DNA of 64,000 nt, from NCBI RefSeq assembly GCF_002150765.1, contig NZ_MUYM01000028.1, positions 68,815-132,814 of the forward strand, in the 5' to 3' direction. Of this stretch, positions 1 to 8,829 are shown one piece after another. A program made the translations under genes and the position numbers. This DNA is from Lentzea kentuckyensis (GTDB taxonomy: Bacteria; Actinomycetota; Actinomycetes; Mycobacteriales; Pseudonocardiaceae). The notes beneath the pieces are model-generated. The model saw only the letters and a list, made by a program, of their open reading frames with translations, did no database searches and was not told where the DNA came from. Each line of letters opens with the position of its first letter. Within the stretch, counting starts at the first letter, position 1.

Positions 1-2
1 GC

Positions 3-185
3 GGCCAATGGATGTACCCACGCACGGCCAACGTCGGCATGATCCGACTCATCGCGACGGGCGCCCTGGACCTCACCCCCGAACACACCACCCGGTTCGA
101 CCTCGACCGGGTCAACGATGCGGTCACCCACGCAGCCACACACGGCGGACCCTTCGACCGCACCATCCTCACCCCAAGGGCCTGA
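3..185 (+). CDS. Zinc-type alcohol dehydrogenase, C-terminal fragment (runs off window start)
   Basis: Open frame from the window edge to a TGA at 183-185, about 60 residues. It holds the usual C-terminus of zinc-dependent medium-chain dehydrogenases: a stretch reading MIRLIATGALDLTPEH, then RFDLDRVNDAV and GGPFDRTIL. In that family this part closes the NAD(P)-binding and dimer surface; the catalytic zinc site lies outside the window. It is probably an intact gene cut by the window boundary. The exact substrate cannot be told. Confidence 0.75.
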   Translation, partial: GQWMYPRTANVGMIRLIATGALDLTPEHTTRFDLDRVNDAVTHAATHGGPFDRTILTPRA

Positions 186-405
186 ACCCTCAGCTCGGCA
201 CCGCGCGCTCATGCCGACACGGATCTCCGCGACAACGATCATCCGCTTTGCCGCTTGGCGAACTGATGGTGATCGCGTCCCCGCGAGTACACGCCCGTGC
301 GGACGAGCGGATCTTGGCACTGCACGGTTCGACGTGTGAGAGTTCGTCGTCGCTGTAACCCGCCGGGCGGCTTCTTCGTCCCGCTGACGTTCTGAACTAC
401 GTGTC

Positions 406-984
406 CTACGTGAGGTCGCCGGCGATACGGGCGGCCTCACGTGCCGCGATCTCGACACGGTTGTGCAACTCGGACCACCCCTCAGGTAGGTTGCTGACCG
501 TTGGGTGGTACCCGGCGCTGCCATCGATGAGCTCGCGGACGATATCGGCGTGACCAGCGTGCCGACAGGTCTCGGTGATCATGTGGACGAGCATCCACTG
601 CAAGGTCACATCTCGCATGCCTTCGGGAAAGTGTGGCACCTTGCCGGGTGAGTCGAGATCAAGTGCCGCGATGGTGGCGTCGGCGTGCATCCACGACCGC
701 TTGTACTCCGCGATAACCTCCTTGCTCGTCTCGTCCGGGCGGGCGAGGAAGTCCTCCGATTGAGTGCGGTCGACCCGCCACTCCGCCGCGTGGGCGGGCC
801 GGTCGAACACTTCGCCGAAGTAGCCGAACTCGTTGCCCGTCATGTGCTTCACCAGTCCGAGCAGATTGGTGCCGGTCGGGGTGAGCGGTCGGCGCGCGTC
901 GTACTCGGAAAGGCCATCGAGCTTCCACACCAGTACGTCGCGTACCTGCTGCAAGTACAGGTGCAGATAGATTTTCGTGTCCAC
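406..984 (-). CDS. DinB/DUF664 family protein
   Basis: 192 residues from a GTG at 984. The four-helix DinB-like fold is suggested by the N-terminal LQQVRDVLVWKLDGL, the histidine in GLVKHMTGNE, and HMITETCRHAGHADIVRE near residue 140. The two histidine regions fit the metal-binding triad of DinB/YfiT proteins. Family members are thiol-dependent metalloenzymes or stress proteins of mostly unknown substrate. The gene is divergent from the AraC regulator at 1074 with about 90 bp between them, so the regulator may control it. Confidence 0.8.
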   Translation of the reverse strand: MDTKIYLHLYLQQVRDVLVWKLDGLSEYDARRPLTPTGTNLLGLVKHMTGNEFGYFGEVFDRPAHAAEWRVDRTQSEDFLARPDETSKEVIAEYKRSWMHADATIAALDLDSPGKVPHFPEGMRDVTLQWMLVHMITETCRHAGHADIVRELIDGSAGYHPTVSNLPEGWSELHNRVEIAAREAARIAGDLT

Positions 985-1073
985 ATCCCGACTCTAGAAG
1001 TCCGGTGCCGCCGCGGTCTTGAACACCAGTGCCGTATGGATCGACGATGCGTGCCATGTGATTGGATGGCCCG

Positions 1074-1994
1074 ATGGACCCGGTACGTGGCGCGGTTCGG
1101 CTGGACACCGAGCGGTTCGGTGTGGACGCCTTCCGCGACGGCTGGAAAGCGCAGATCGGCGACGGTTTCACGTTGCCCGCTTTCAACCACGAAGCCACAT
1201 CTGGTGCCATCGTTCGTGGTTGTGCCTCCCGCGTCGGGGACTCAGCCATCACAGACTTCGAGACCGCCACACGTGTACAGGTCGATTCCGCGTTTCCCGA
1301 CAACGGCGAACTGCGGATGTACGTGGTGCATCGTGGCGCCTACATCCTCAGACGTGAACGCGACACGGTGGTTGTCGATGCCGGCCAGTTCCTGCTGAGC
1401 CGATCGATCGGGCTGACCGGTTACGACGTCGCTGCGGGCACTTCCGCCCAAGTGATCGGCCTGCCCGCTGAGGCGCTGGGCGTGTTCGCCGACAGCACGC
1501 GAGCGACCGGCCCGGCCGCCGCCGCGGAGGTTCGTGTGCTCCTGGCACACACGCGTGTCGTCCAGGCGACGCTCGGCGACCTCAGCGATGACGGCGTCCA
1601 CGCAAGTCGCAACGCGTTGGTCGAGCTGGTTCGCGGGGTCTTGCACGGATATGTCGACGGCACCGAGCCCGGCCCGCTGGTCCACGCGGCCAGAAACCTC
1701 GCCGATCAACTACTCACCAACCCGGACCTGACACCAGCGCTGCTGGCGAGCCACCTCAAGGTCTCGTTGCGCACGCTGCACCGGGCTTTCGCGTCAACCG
1801 GCGAGCCCGTCACGGCGTACATCCGCCGGCGGCGCCTCGAGCAGGCGCGCCGCGCGCTCCTCTCGCCCTCCCACAGCACGGTTTCCGAGATCGCGGCACG
1901 CTGGCAGTTCGCCGACAGCAGCCACTTCATCCGAACATTTCGTCGCTACTACGGCCAGACGCCGGCCCGCTTTGCCCGCGATCACTATCACTGA
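1074..1994 (+). CDS. AraC family transcriptional regulator
   Basis: 306 residues from the ATG at 1074; an in-frame TTG at 1062 is the alternative. The N-terminal two thirds resembles the AraC-binding-like (AraC_binding_2) sensor domain. The C-terminal 100 residues are a double helix-turn-helix: LLASHLKVSLRTLHRAF, then the second helix pair with SEIAARWQFADSSHFIRTFR, and the family ending GQTPARF. It probably activates or represses the divergent DinB-like gene, which is inferred from position only. The ligand is unknown. Confidence 0.88.
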   Translation: MDPVRGAVRLDTERFGVDAFRDGWKAQIGDGFTLPAFNHEATSGAIVRGCASRVGDSAITDFETATRVQVDSAFPDNGELRMYVVHRGAYILRRERDTVVVDAGQFLLSRSIGLTGYDVAAGTSAQVIGLPAEALGVFADSTRATGPAAAAEVRVLLAHTRVVQATLGDLSDDGVHASRNALVELVRGVLHGYVDGTEPGPLVHAARNLADQLLTNPDLTPALLASHLKVSLRTLHRAFASTGEPVTAYIRRRRLEQARRALLSPSHSTVSEIAARWQFADSSHFIRTFRRYYGQTPARFARDHYH

Positions 1995-2130
1995 GCGTTT
2001 CATCCTCCTGCAGCCGCTCCGGCGGGCGAAGTCGTGGGCTCACCAGGTCTACCGCATGCCCAGGTCGCGGTGGGGCGCTCGGACCGGTGTGCTCCGGTGG
2101 CCGGATCGAGATAAGCGACCCCGCGCAAGT

Positions 2131-3612
2131 TCACGTCGGCGAAGGTGGCACCCCGCGGGTCTTCCGGGTGGCTGAGGTTCGGCGTGGGTCGACTTGTCCT
2201 CCGAGTTCGGCACGACGTCCGCGGTTGATCGAGTTGAGGACGAGCAACGTCAGCATCAGCAGCCCGAAACCGATGCTGATGCCGCTCAGGGCAACGATGA
2301 TCGGCGGCCAGTCGCGGTCCGACGGCGCGGTGATGGTCGTGACCAGGTCCCTGGGCGGCGGACTGGGGAAACCCGTGGACTCGGAGGGCAGCACTGCGGT
2401 CAGGGCGGCCACCGGGTTCACCATGCCGAAGCCGATCCGGTGGTCCCTGCCGGACGTGTTGCCGGGGTGCAGCGCGGTGGCCTTGAGCCGGTCCATCACT
2501 TGGCGCGCCTTGAGGTCTGGGAACCGCTCGCGCACCAGCGCGGTGATACCCGCGATGTACGGGGCGGCGAAACTCGTCCCCTGGATCTTTCCCACGCCGT
2601 CGGCCTTCACGTTCGCGTTGGTCAGGCCGGTGCCCTTGGGGTCGACGGAGATGATCTCCTCACCGGGTGCGGCGATGCTGACCCAGGGGCCCCAGACGCT
2701 GAAGCCCGACACCTCACCGGAGCGCGCCATCGACGCCACCGACAGCACGTCGTCGGCGAACCATGCGGGCGACGAGACCGAGTTGACGGTCGCCGGGTCC
2801 AGGTTGTCGTTCTGCAGCGGACAGCCGGCTTTGCTGTCGAGGTTGCCGGCCGCTGTCACGATCACGGTGTTCTTGACGTCGACCGCGTATCGGATCGCGG
2901 CCTGCAGTGCCCGGTCGTCCGCGCTGAAGTCCTTGGGGGCGCCGCAGTTCGTCAGGGAGATGTTGACGACCCCGGCGCCCTGGTCCGCGGCGCGCACGAC
3001 GGCCTGTGCCAGCGTCGAGACCTTACCGGCGGACGTCCGCTTGTCCCTGGTGGCGTCACCCTTGAACTCGAAGCGGTCGCTGGTCTGGCGGATCGCGAGG
3101 ATCGTCGCCCCCGGTGCCGCGCCGACGAAGTCGCCCTCGGTCCTGGCCGCCGCGGCGACGCCGGCCACCTCGGTGCCGTGGCCGTCGCAGTCGTCCGCGC
3201 CGTTCCTGTTCCCGCTGACGTACTCACCGCTGGGCACGACCCGGCCGCCGAAGCGAGGGTTGCGCGGGTCGACACCAGTGTCGATGATCGCGATCTTGAC
3301 GCCCTTGCCGGTCGCGAACCGGTGTGCCTGCTGGAGGTTCAGGTGGACCTGGCCCCACGGCATGTACTCGATCAGTTCGTTCTTGGTGTCGGACTCGACG
3401 CAGCCCTTGCCGGTGGGTGTGTACGGCACGTCCGGCCCGCCCGTGTCCCGCGGCGGCTGGGCGCCGGGCGGTAGCGCCGGCGGCACCGAGTTCGGCTGGA
3501 CTGCGGATGACGGCGGTGGCGCGGAAGCCGCTGGAACCGCTCCCGTCAGCAACAACAATGCGGTGATCGCCGTCGCCGTGGCATGGCGGAACCCCGTGGT
3601 AACGATCTTCAC
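2131..3612 (-). CDS. Mycosin-like (S8 subtilisin family) membrane-anchored serine protease
   Basis: 493 residues from a GTG at 3612, preceded by a G-rich ribosome-binding stretch. It has a signal peptide (residues 1-30), then the subtilisin catalytic set: Asp111 in IAIIDTGVD, His145 in DGHGTEVAG and Ser347 in GTSFAAPYIAG. Near the end is a hydrophobic segment (IIVALSGISIGFGLLMLTL) followed by basic residues, so the protease domain sits outside the membrane with a C-terminal anchor. This plan is that of mycosins, the proteases of type VII (ESX) secretion. No EccB/C/D/E or WXG100 gene is visible near it, so it looks like an orphan mycosin. Confidence 0.9.
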   Translation of the reverse strand: MKIVTTGFRHATATAITALLLLTGAVPAASAPPPSSAVQPNSVPPALPPGAQPPRDTGGPDVPYTPTGKGCVESDTKNELIEYMPWGQVHLNLQQAHRFATGKGVKIAIIDTGVDPRNPRFGGRVVPSGEYVSGNRNGADDCDGHGTEVAGVAAAARTEGDFVGAAPGATILAIRQTSDRFEFKGDATRDKRTSAGKVSTLAQAVVRAADQGAGVVNISLTNCGAPKDFSADDRALQAAIRYAVDVKNTVIVTAAGNLDSKAGCPLQNDNLDPATVNSVSSPAWFADDVLSVASMARSGEVSGFSVWGPWVSIAAPGEEIISVDPKGTGLTNANVKADGVGKIQGTSFAAPYIAGITALVRERFPDLKARQVMDRLKATALHPGNTSGRDHRIGFGMVNPVAALTAVLPSESTGFPSPPPRDLVTTITAPSDRDWPPIIVALSGISIGFGLLMLTLLVLNSINRGRRAELGGQVDPRRTSATRKTRGVPPSPT

Positions 3613-4049
3613 CTGTGACCCCCCGGTCCTCACCCACCGACCCCCCGATCGGTGATGACCGAAGTCCACCACGGAAAGCCTGGAGCCGCAAAAATCGGGG
3701 CGCCCCAACCTGAAACCGGCTTCAGGTTGGCGTTTCCGCGGAGCGAGGCGGCTACGCGCCGCACCGTCGTGTCGGGCGTACGACCTCGCGTCGCACCTCG
3801 TCAGAGAAAGCGTGCTGAGGATCGCAGGTCAGTGCGGATATGGGACGCAGGCTTTGCGAGCCGGCCACGAGACGTGACCGAGGCTAAGCCCTCAACGTTT
3901 CGGCTGGAAGGGGAGTGCCTGATGACCACGCCGCCTGGCTGGGCTTCTCCGGAGTCAGGATTCTGGGATGGACGGAGGTGCCAGCAGCGTGCGCGCTGGC
4001 GAACCGACCTCGATCGGACGAGCAGGGCATGTCGAGCTGTCGACAACAC
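3613..4049. other. Intergenic stretch, no gene recognised
   Basis: About 437 bases between the SGNH hydrolase 3' end and the mycosin start. The short open frames have no family signature and poor codon periodicity. The only structure seen is the inverted repeat at 3697-3730, described separately. Confidence 0.5.
3697..3730 (-). terminator. Candidate stem-loop terminator upstream of the mycosin gene
   Basis: Perfect 10-base arms CCAACCTGAA and TTCAGGTTGG (3705-3714 and 3721-3730) with a 6-base loop. On the minus strand they run into a GGGGCGCCCC palindrome (3697-3706) and then an ATTTTTG tract. It could end minus-strand transcripts coming from the SGNH hydrolase gene, or be an operator for the mycosin gene. 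Confidence 0.4.
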
Positions 4050-4871
4050 TCAACTCCGCGGTCCCTCGATGCGGTGGAGTTGAGGGCGTTTGGCCGTGCG
4101 CTGGTCCCCGGAAGACTGGCCGCGCAGGCGCCTGCCGAGCCAAGGGCCGAGAAAGGTAGCTGCCCAACGCAGTTCAGCGGTGGCGCGCCATTGCGTTGAC
4201 GGTGGGATGGGCAACGGCGGTGGAGGTTCGTTCCAGGAACTGTTGCTGCCCGGCACCTGCAGAGCGTGCGCGACCGCGGCGGCGATCAGTTGATGCCCCA
4301 GGGGGCTGCAGTGCAACCGATCCTCGCTCCAGAACCGACGGTCGGCGACGGAGGGGTGTCGAGCGATCTCCGCGACAGCGACTCCGTGCCGGGCGGCTGC
4401 GGCCCGGATCCGGTCGTTGATGTCGAGGATGCGGGAGCGAACTGGTCGGGCGAGGGGGATGATCCTGGTGAGGTCGGGAAAGGTCACGGTCGCCACACGG
4501 GCTCCGGAGGCGGTGAGCGCGGCGAACATCGCTTCCAGGTGATCGGCCACCGTGGAGGTCTCGACTCGAAGCCGGAGCAGGTCGTTGACTCCGGCGACAA
4601 CGGTGGCCACGTCGGGACGCAGTGCAAGAGCCGGCCCCAGTTGCTCGGACCGGACTTCGCCCGCGCGGCGGCCACGGACGGCGAGGTTGGCGTACTCGAG
4701 ATCGGGGTTGTCGATGGTGAGGTGTTCGGCGAGCCGGTCAGCCCATCCCCGAAGGCCCACTACGTCGTCACCGTCACCGACGCCTTCGGTTTGGCTGTCA
4801 CCCAAGGCGACGTAGCGCAGGTACTTGCTGCTCCGAACGGGTTCCTGGGTACCGCTCTCCTGGGACTTCAT
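4050..4871 (-). CDS. SGNH/GDSL family hydrolase
   Basis: 273 residues from an ATG at 4871. It carries the SGNH blocks: GDSQTEG with nucleophile Ser26, the GVND block with Asn96, and EDRLHCSPLGH with Asp184 and His187. Family members are lipases, esterases or acyl-polysaccharide deacylases. No signal peptide is visible, so it is probably cytoplasmic. Its ATG overlaps the stop of the 44-aa ORF upstream (ATGA), implying translational coupling. The tail after residue 205 is proline-rich, then basic. The natural substrate cannot be told. Confidence 0.88.
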   Translation of the reverse strand: MKSQESGTQEPVRSSKYLRYVALGDSQTEGVGDGDDVVGLRGWADRLAEHLTIDNPDLEYANLAVRGRRAGEVRSEQLGPALALRPDVATVVAGVNDLLRLRVETSTVADHLEAMFAALTASGARVATVTFPDLTRIIPLARPVRSRILDINDRIRAAAARHGVAVAEIARHPSVADRRFWSEDRLHCSPLGHQLIAAAVAHALQVPGSNSSWNEPPPPLPIPPSTQWRATAELRWAATFLGPWLGRRLRGQSSGDQRTAKRPQLHRIEGPRS

Positions 4872-5002
4872 CGGTTGGCCAGGACCAAGCCGTCGACGAC
4901 CAGGCCGGCGCGTGCCCCAGTGCTGGTTCCCGCGGTGTCGTCGAACCGGACGTCGAGATCGCTGTCTCGCACCGCGGGGCGGACCTGCTCAGTGACTGTC
5001 AC
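4868..5002 (-). CDS. Small ORF, 44 aa, translationally coupled to the SGNH hydrolase
   Basis: Starts with GTG at 5002 after a strong Shine-Dalgarno (AGGAGG, read on the minus strand from 5012-5007) and ends in a TGA sharing the ATGA with the hydrolase start. It begins MTVTEQVRPAVRDSDLDVRF and ends GLVVDGLVLANR. No family is recognised. It could be a real small protein, a leader peptide that couples translation, or the remnant of a longer gene. Confidence 0.5.
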   Translation of the reverse strand: MTVTEQVRPAVRDSDLDVRFDDTAGTSTGARAGLVVDGLVLANR

Positions 5003-5030
5003 GCCAACCTCCTAGGCAGAATGTTGACTA

Positions 5031-5050
5031 ATCATAACCATGTCTATGAT
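5031..5050. promoter_or_regulatory. Inverted repeat, candidate PadR operator
   Basis: Perfect 6-base arms ATCATA and TATGAT separated by 8 bases, lying between the divergent 44-aa ORF/SGNH unit and the padR-like gene at 5090. PadR proteins commonly bind dyads of this size in their own promoter regions. Confidence 0.45.
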
Positions 5051-5089
5051 GGGCTTGCCCCATGTCGTCGATGACGAGGAGATGCGCCG

Positions 5090-5683
5090 GTGAGTCTGCG
5101 GCATGCTGTGCTCGCGGCGTTGCTGTCCGGCGAGTTCAGCGGCTACCAGTTGGCCAAGGCGTTCGACGTGGGCGTCGCCAACTTCTGGTACGCCCAGCCG
5201 CAACAGCTCTACCTGGAGCTGTCCAAGCTCGAGAACGACGGGTTGATCAGCGGCCGAGAGGTGGTCCAGCAAACCCGTCCCAACAAGCGGCTGTTCATGG
5301 TCACCGACGCCGGCCTTGCCGAACTGGCGCACTTCGCCGCCGCTGTGAGCAAGCCGTCGTTCATCCGCGACGACCTGCTGGTGAAGGTCCAAGCCGTCGA
5401 CCACGTCGACGCGGCACCGGTGATCGCGCAACTGGATCAACGAGCCGCGGCAGCCGCAGCCAAGGTCGAGATCCTCGACAAGATCCTGCGGCGTTTCCGC
5501 GGGGATCTCGACGAGGAGACCTACCTGCGTCACGGATCTCCGATCGGGCCCTACCTGACGTGCTTGCGCGGTCGGCGGTTCGAGCAGGAACACCACGATT
5601 GGTGTGTGCGGGCCGCCGCACTCCTGCGTGATCGGGCGACTCGGAACGGTCATCCGGCGCCTACCTCGGATCAATCCCGGTAG
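5090..5683 (+). CDS. PadR family transcriptional regulator
   Basis: 197 residues from a GTG at 5090 with GAGGAG upstream. The N-terminal winged helix is clear (HAVLAALLSGEFSGYQLAK, then YLELSKLENDGLI and a wing ending VTDAG). The C-terminal half is the helical dimerisation domain of the long PadR subfamily (Vir_C_2-like). It probably represses itself and the divergent SGNH unit through the dyad at 5031-5050. The effector is unknown. Confidence 0.88.
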   Translation: MSLRHAVLAALLSGEFSGYQLAKAFDVGVANFWYAQPQQLYLELSKLENDGLISGREVVQQTRPNKRLFMVTDAGLAELAHFAAAVSKPSFIRDDLLVKVQAVDHVDAAPVIAQLDQRAAAAAAKVEILDKILRRFRGDLDEETYLRHGSPIGPYLTCLRGRRFEQEHHDWCVRAAALLRDRATRNGHPAPTSDQSR

Positions 5684-5879
5684 CGCTGTCGACCGGCATC
5701 CGTTTCGAACTGCGGTGGCCGGGTGAGCCCACACCGAGATCGTCGTGACGACGTAGGCCGTTCGGGTCCGGGTCATCGACACCGTGACACGCGATCGTGC
5801 CGCTTCGATCGGACGGCCGACGATGACTCGCCACCGTCGGACGGCTCAGCGTTCCACGGTCGAGCGGATAGGGTGACAT

Positions 5880-7943
5880 GTGGCGGATGCACGGATCGAT
5901 ACCGTGGTGGACACCGTGTTCGGGCAACAGTTGGCCGACCCGTACCGGTGGATGGAGCAGGACGGCCCGGAACTGCACGAGTGGCTCGACGCGCAGGCCG
6001 ACACGGCGGCCCGGTATCTCAGTGGCCTGCCGGGGCGGGCGGAGTTGCGGGCGCGGGTGGCCGAACTGAGCGCGGCCGCAGTCACCGCGAGGCGGTTCGC
6101 GATGGCCGGCGAGCATGTGTTCTTCCTGCGGCAGGACGGTGACGCCGCGGTCGCGGTCCTGATGGTGCGCACCGGGAGCGACGAGCGTGTCCTGCTGGAC
6201 CCGGCCCGGTTCACCGCCGGGGAACACTGCCACATCGACTGGTACGTGCCCAGTCCGGACGGGCGGCGCATCGCCTGTGGTGTCTCGCAGGGCGGCTCCG
6301 AGCAGAGCGTGCTGCGCGTGGTGGACGTGGCGACCGGACAGTTGGACGACGTCGCGATTCCCGGGACCTTCCACGGTGTGGTCAGCTGGCTGCCGGACGG
6401 GTCCGGCTTCGTCTACCACCGCTACCGGCAACCGGCGACGGACACCGAGACGGCGCTGCGCCGCCGGGACAGCGCCACCTACCTGCATCGGTTGGGCCGG
6501 CCCGAGGACACGCTCGTGCTGGCGCGCGGCCACAACGACCGGATCGCGATGGCGCCGATCGACCGGCCGTTCCTGCTGCTGCCGGCCGGTTCGGACTGGA
6601 TGATCGCGGTGATCTCGCACAGCTCGCTCACCGGATCGATCACCGAGCGGATCAGTGACTGTTCCCTCTACGTCGCACCGCGCTCGGCCTTGGTCGATCC
6701 GGTGTCGTGCCCGTGGCGCCGGCTGGCCGGCCTGGGCGACGGTGTGACCGGGTTCGCCGTGCACGGCGACACGTGTTACGTCGTGAGCCATCGGGACGCG
6801 CCGCGCTCGCACGTGCTTGCGTGGTCGTTGGTCGAGGGCGGGTCGAGTGTGGTGGTCCCGGGCGGTGAGCGTGTCGTACAAAGTATCCGGGTCGTCGGTG
6901 ACTGGCTGCTGGTCCAGGACGTCAACGGTGGTATCGCACGGCTGCGGCGCGTCCCGCTGGCCGGAGGCGCCGTCCAGGACGTGCCGTTGCCGGTTGAGGG
7001 CACGATTCTGGAGTGGACGGCACATGCCAACGGAGCGTCCGCGCTGATGGTGCTCAGCTCGTGGACGACGTCACCGATCGCTTACCGGTACGACGAGACC
7101 TGGCAGGACACGGGCTGGATTCCGCCGTCCCCGGTGGATTTCAGCGGCATCGCGGTGACCGATCTGGCGGTGGTGGCCCGCGATGGCGTGCGGGTGCCCT
7201 TGACCGTGTTGCACCGCAAGGACATGACGCTCGACGGCGACAATCCGACGCTGCTGACCGGATACGGGTCCTACGGCTACGTGCGGCCACGCGCGTTCAC
7301 GCCGGAGTTGTTGGCGTGGCTCGAACGCGGCGGCGTGTACGCCGTGGCGGGTCTGCGCGGCGGCGGTGAGTACGGCCGAGAGTGGCATCAGGCCGGCCGC
7401 GGCGCGCACAAGGAACGCACGATCACCGATTTCATCGACTGCGCCGAACACCTCGTCGCGGCCGGCTACACGCGACCCGAGCGGTTGGCCGGGGAGGGAA
7501 TCAGCGCCGGTGGCATCCCGACCGGCGGTGCCCTGGTACGCCGGCCGCAGTTGTGGGCGGCCATGGTGATGCGGGTTCCGGCGACCAACCTGACCCGCCA
7601 GGAGTTCAGCGAGAACGGCCCGATCAACGTGCCGGAGTTCGGTTCGGTGACCACCAAGGACGGCCTGCGCGACCTGCTGATCGTGGACAGCTACCTGCGC
7701 GTGCGGGACGGAACGCCCTATCCCGCCGTGCTGCTGACCGCAGGCCGTAACGATCCGCGGCTGGCCGTGTGGCAGCCGGCGAAGATGGCCGCGCGACTGC
7801 GGGCGGCTACGAGTTCGGGCCGGCCCGTCGTGTTGCGTGTCGAGCGGCACGCCGGCCACGGCTTCGGTTCGACCAAAGCCCAACGCGACGCGCTGACCGC
7901 CGATCTGTACACCTTCCTGCTCACCCACCTGGCAGACCCGTGA
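5880..7943 (+). CDS. Prolyl oligopeptidase family serine peptidase (S9)
   Basis: 687 residues from a GTG at 5880, the usual length for prolyl oligopeptidases. The N-terminus has the family DPYRWMEQ motif. A beta-propeller region follows to about residue 400, then the alpha/beta hydrolase domain with Ser542 (GISAGG), Asp625 (GRNDPR) and His660 (AGHGFG). No signal peptide is seen, so it is probably cytoplasmic and cuts short peptides after proline. Odd point: the stop codon lies exactly where similarity to an integrase-core transposase begins on the same strand, so the last residues may have been shaped by that insertion. Confidence 0.9.
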   Translation: MADARIDTVVDTVFGQQLADPYRWMEQDGPELHEWLDAQADTAARYLSGLPGRAELRARVAELSAAAVTARRFAMAGEHVFFLRQDGDAAVAVLMVRTGSDERVLLDPARFTAGEHCHIDWYVPSPDGRRIACGVSQGGSEQSVLRVVDVATGQLDDVAIPGTFHGVVSWLPDGSGFVYHRYRQPATDTETALRRRDSATYLHRLGRPEDTLVLARGHNDRIAMAPIDRPFLLLPAGSDWMIAVISHSSLTGSITERISDCSLYVAPRSALVDPVSCPWRRLAGLGDGVTGFAVHGDTCYVVSHRDAPRSHVLAWSLVEGGSSVVVPGGERVVQSIRVVGDWLLVQDVNGGIARLRRVPLAGGAVQDVPLPVEGTILEWTAHANGASALMVLSSWTTSPIAYRYDETWQDTGWIPPSPVDFSGIAVTDLAVVARDGVRVPLTVLHRKDMTLDGDNPTLLTGYGSYGYVRPRAFTPELLAWLERGGVYAVAGLRGGGEYGREWHQAGRGAHKERTITDFIDCAEHLVAAGYTRPERLAGEGISAGGIPTGGALVRRPQLWAAMVMRVPATNLTRQEFSENGPINVPEFGSVTTKDGLRDLLIVDSYLRVRDGTPYPAVLLTAGRNDPRLAVWQPAKMAARLRAATSSGRPVVLRVERHAGHGFGSTKAQRDALTADLYTFLLTHLADP

Positions 7944-8357
7944 CGGTGCAGCAGGCGAGGAACTTGGCCGGCGAACTCGGAGCGCGCATGGAGTCTCTCC
8001 GTTTCCTGCTGCGTGACCGCGACGCCAAGTACGGCGACGCGTTCGACGCCGTCTTTGAGACAGAGGAACTGCGTGTGATTGCGGCTGCGCTGTGAGCTCC
8101 CCGCATGAACCCGCATTGCGAACGGATCATCGGCAGCATCCGCCGTGAGATTCTCGACCACATTCTCATCATGAGAGAAGGTCGCGCGCGTCAAGTACTC
8201 GCGGCTTGCCAAGCGCACTACAACGAGCATCGGCCCGACCAGTCCCGTGGCCAGCAACCCTCCAGGCATCCAAGAACAATCCGCGTCGGTGCATGATCTC
8301 GATGGCCCTGGTGGCCAACCACTTCGCACGCGGTTCCTCGGTGGGGTGATCAACGCC
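7919..8357 (+). pseudogene. Degenerate integrase-core (rve) transposase
   Basis: Transposase remains: TVQQARNLAGELGARMESL and RFLLRDRDAKYGDAFDAVF, an in-frame TGA at 8093, then APRMNPHCERIIGSIRREI, ILIMREGRARQVLAA and HYNEHRPDQSRGQQP. A frameshift near 8250 leads into a last piece with FLGGVINA. The DRDAKY and E(R)xxG positions match the DDE catalytic core of IS481/IS3-type integrases. The 5' part of the element is missing and it begins at the end of the prolyl oligopeptidase. It is one of several relics in this window that share the LGGxINEY C-terminus. Confidence 0.82.
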
Positions 8358-8364
8358 TGCCTTT

Positions 8365-8739
8365 TCAGGGCTGCGGGTCGATGGTGTGGGTGTGACGGTG
8401 GTGGACGTAGTCGCTGGTGTGTTGTTCGGCCCAGTCCTGCAGGTGTTGCAGTGCTGAGGTGACGCCACGGGCGAGGTCGGTCAGGGCGTACTGCACCGTC
8501 GGTGGGCGGCTGGTGTGCACGGTGCGGGTGATCAGTCCACCGGTTTCGAGGTCGCGCAGGGTCTGCGCGAGCATCTTGTCGCTGACGCCGCCGGCCCGCC
8601 GGCGCAGCTCGGACCAGCGTTGCGGGCCGTCCATGAGGTCGACCAGGACCAGGGCGGCCCACCGGGCGGTGACCAGGTCGAACAGCTGCCTGCCAGGGCA
8701 GGCGGGATCGCGGACGTTGCCTCGCGCGCTTTCCTGCAC
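8365..8739 (-). CDS. HxlR family transcriptional regulator
   Basis: 124 residues from a GTG at 8739 with an AGGTGAGG stretch upstream. It is a typical HxlR winged helix: a cysteine near the N-terminus (DPACPGRQ), LVTARWAALVLVDLM, RWSELRRRAGGVSDKMLAQ, LRDLETGGLITR and the wing ending in YALTDLARG. Family members sense redox or electrophile stress, often through the conserved Cys. It is divergent from the metallo-hydrolase at 8830, which is the likely target. Confidence 0.9.
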   Translation of the reverse strand: MQESARGNVRDPACPGRQLFDLVTARWAALVLVDLMDGPQRWSELRRRAGGVSDKMLAQTLRDLETGGLITRTVHTSRPPTVQYALTDLARGVTSALQHLQDWAEQHTSDYVHHRHTHTIDPQP

Positions 8740-8762
8740 GTGCTCACCTCACCTGAAGGTAT

Positions 8763-8784
8763 GTACTTCCCTAGAGAAAGTTAC
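8763..8784. promoter_or_regulatory. Candidate HxlR operator in the divergent promoter
   Basis: Imperfect dyad with GTACTT on the left and AAAGTTAC on the right, 22 bases in all, centred between the two divergent starts. HxlR sites are often GTAC/GTAAC-type dyads of about this size. The left arm has one base less than a perfect match. Confidence 0.4.
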
Positions 8785-8829
8785 TCGGTCAGAGTGAGTG
8801 AGCCAACCGCTGATCGTCAAGGAGTACCT

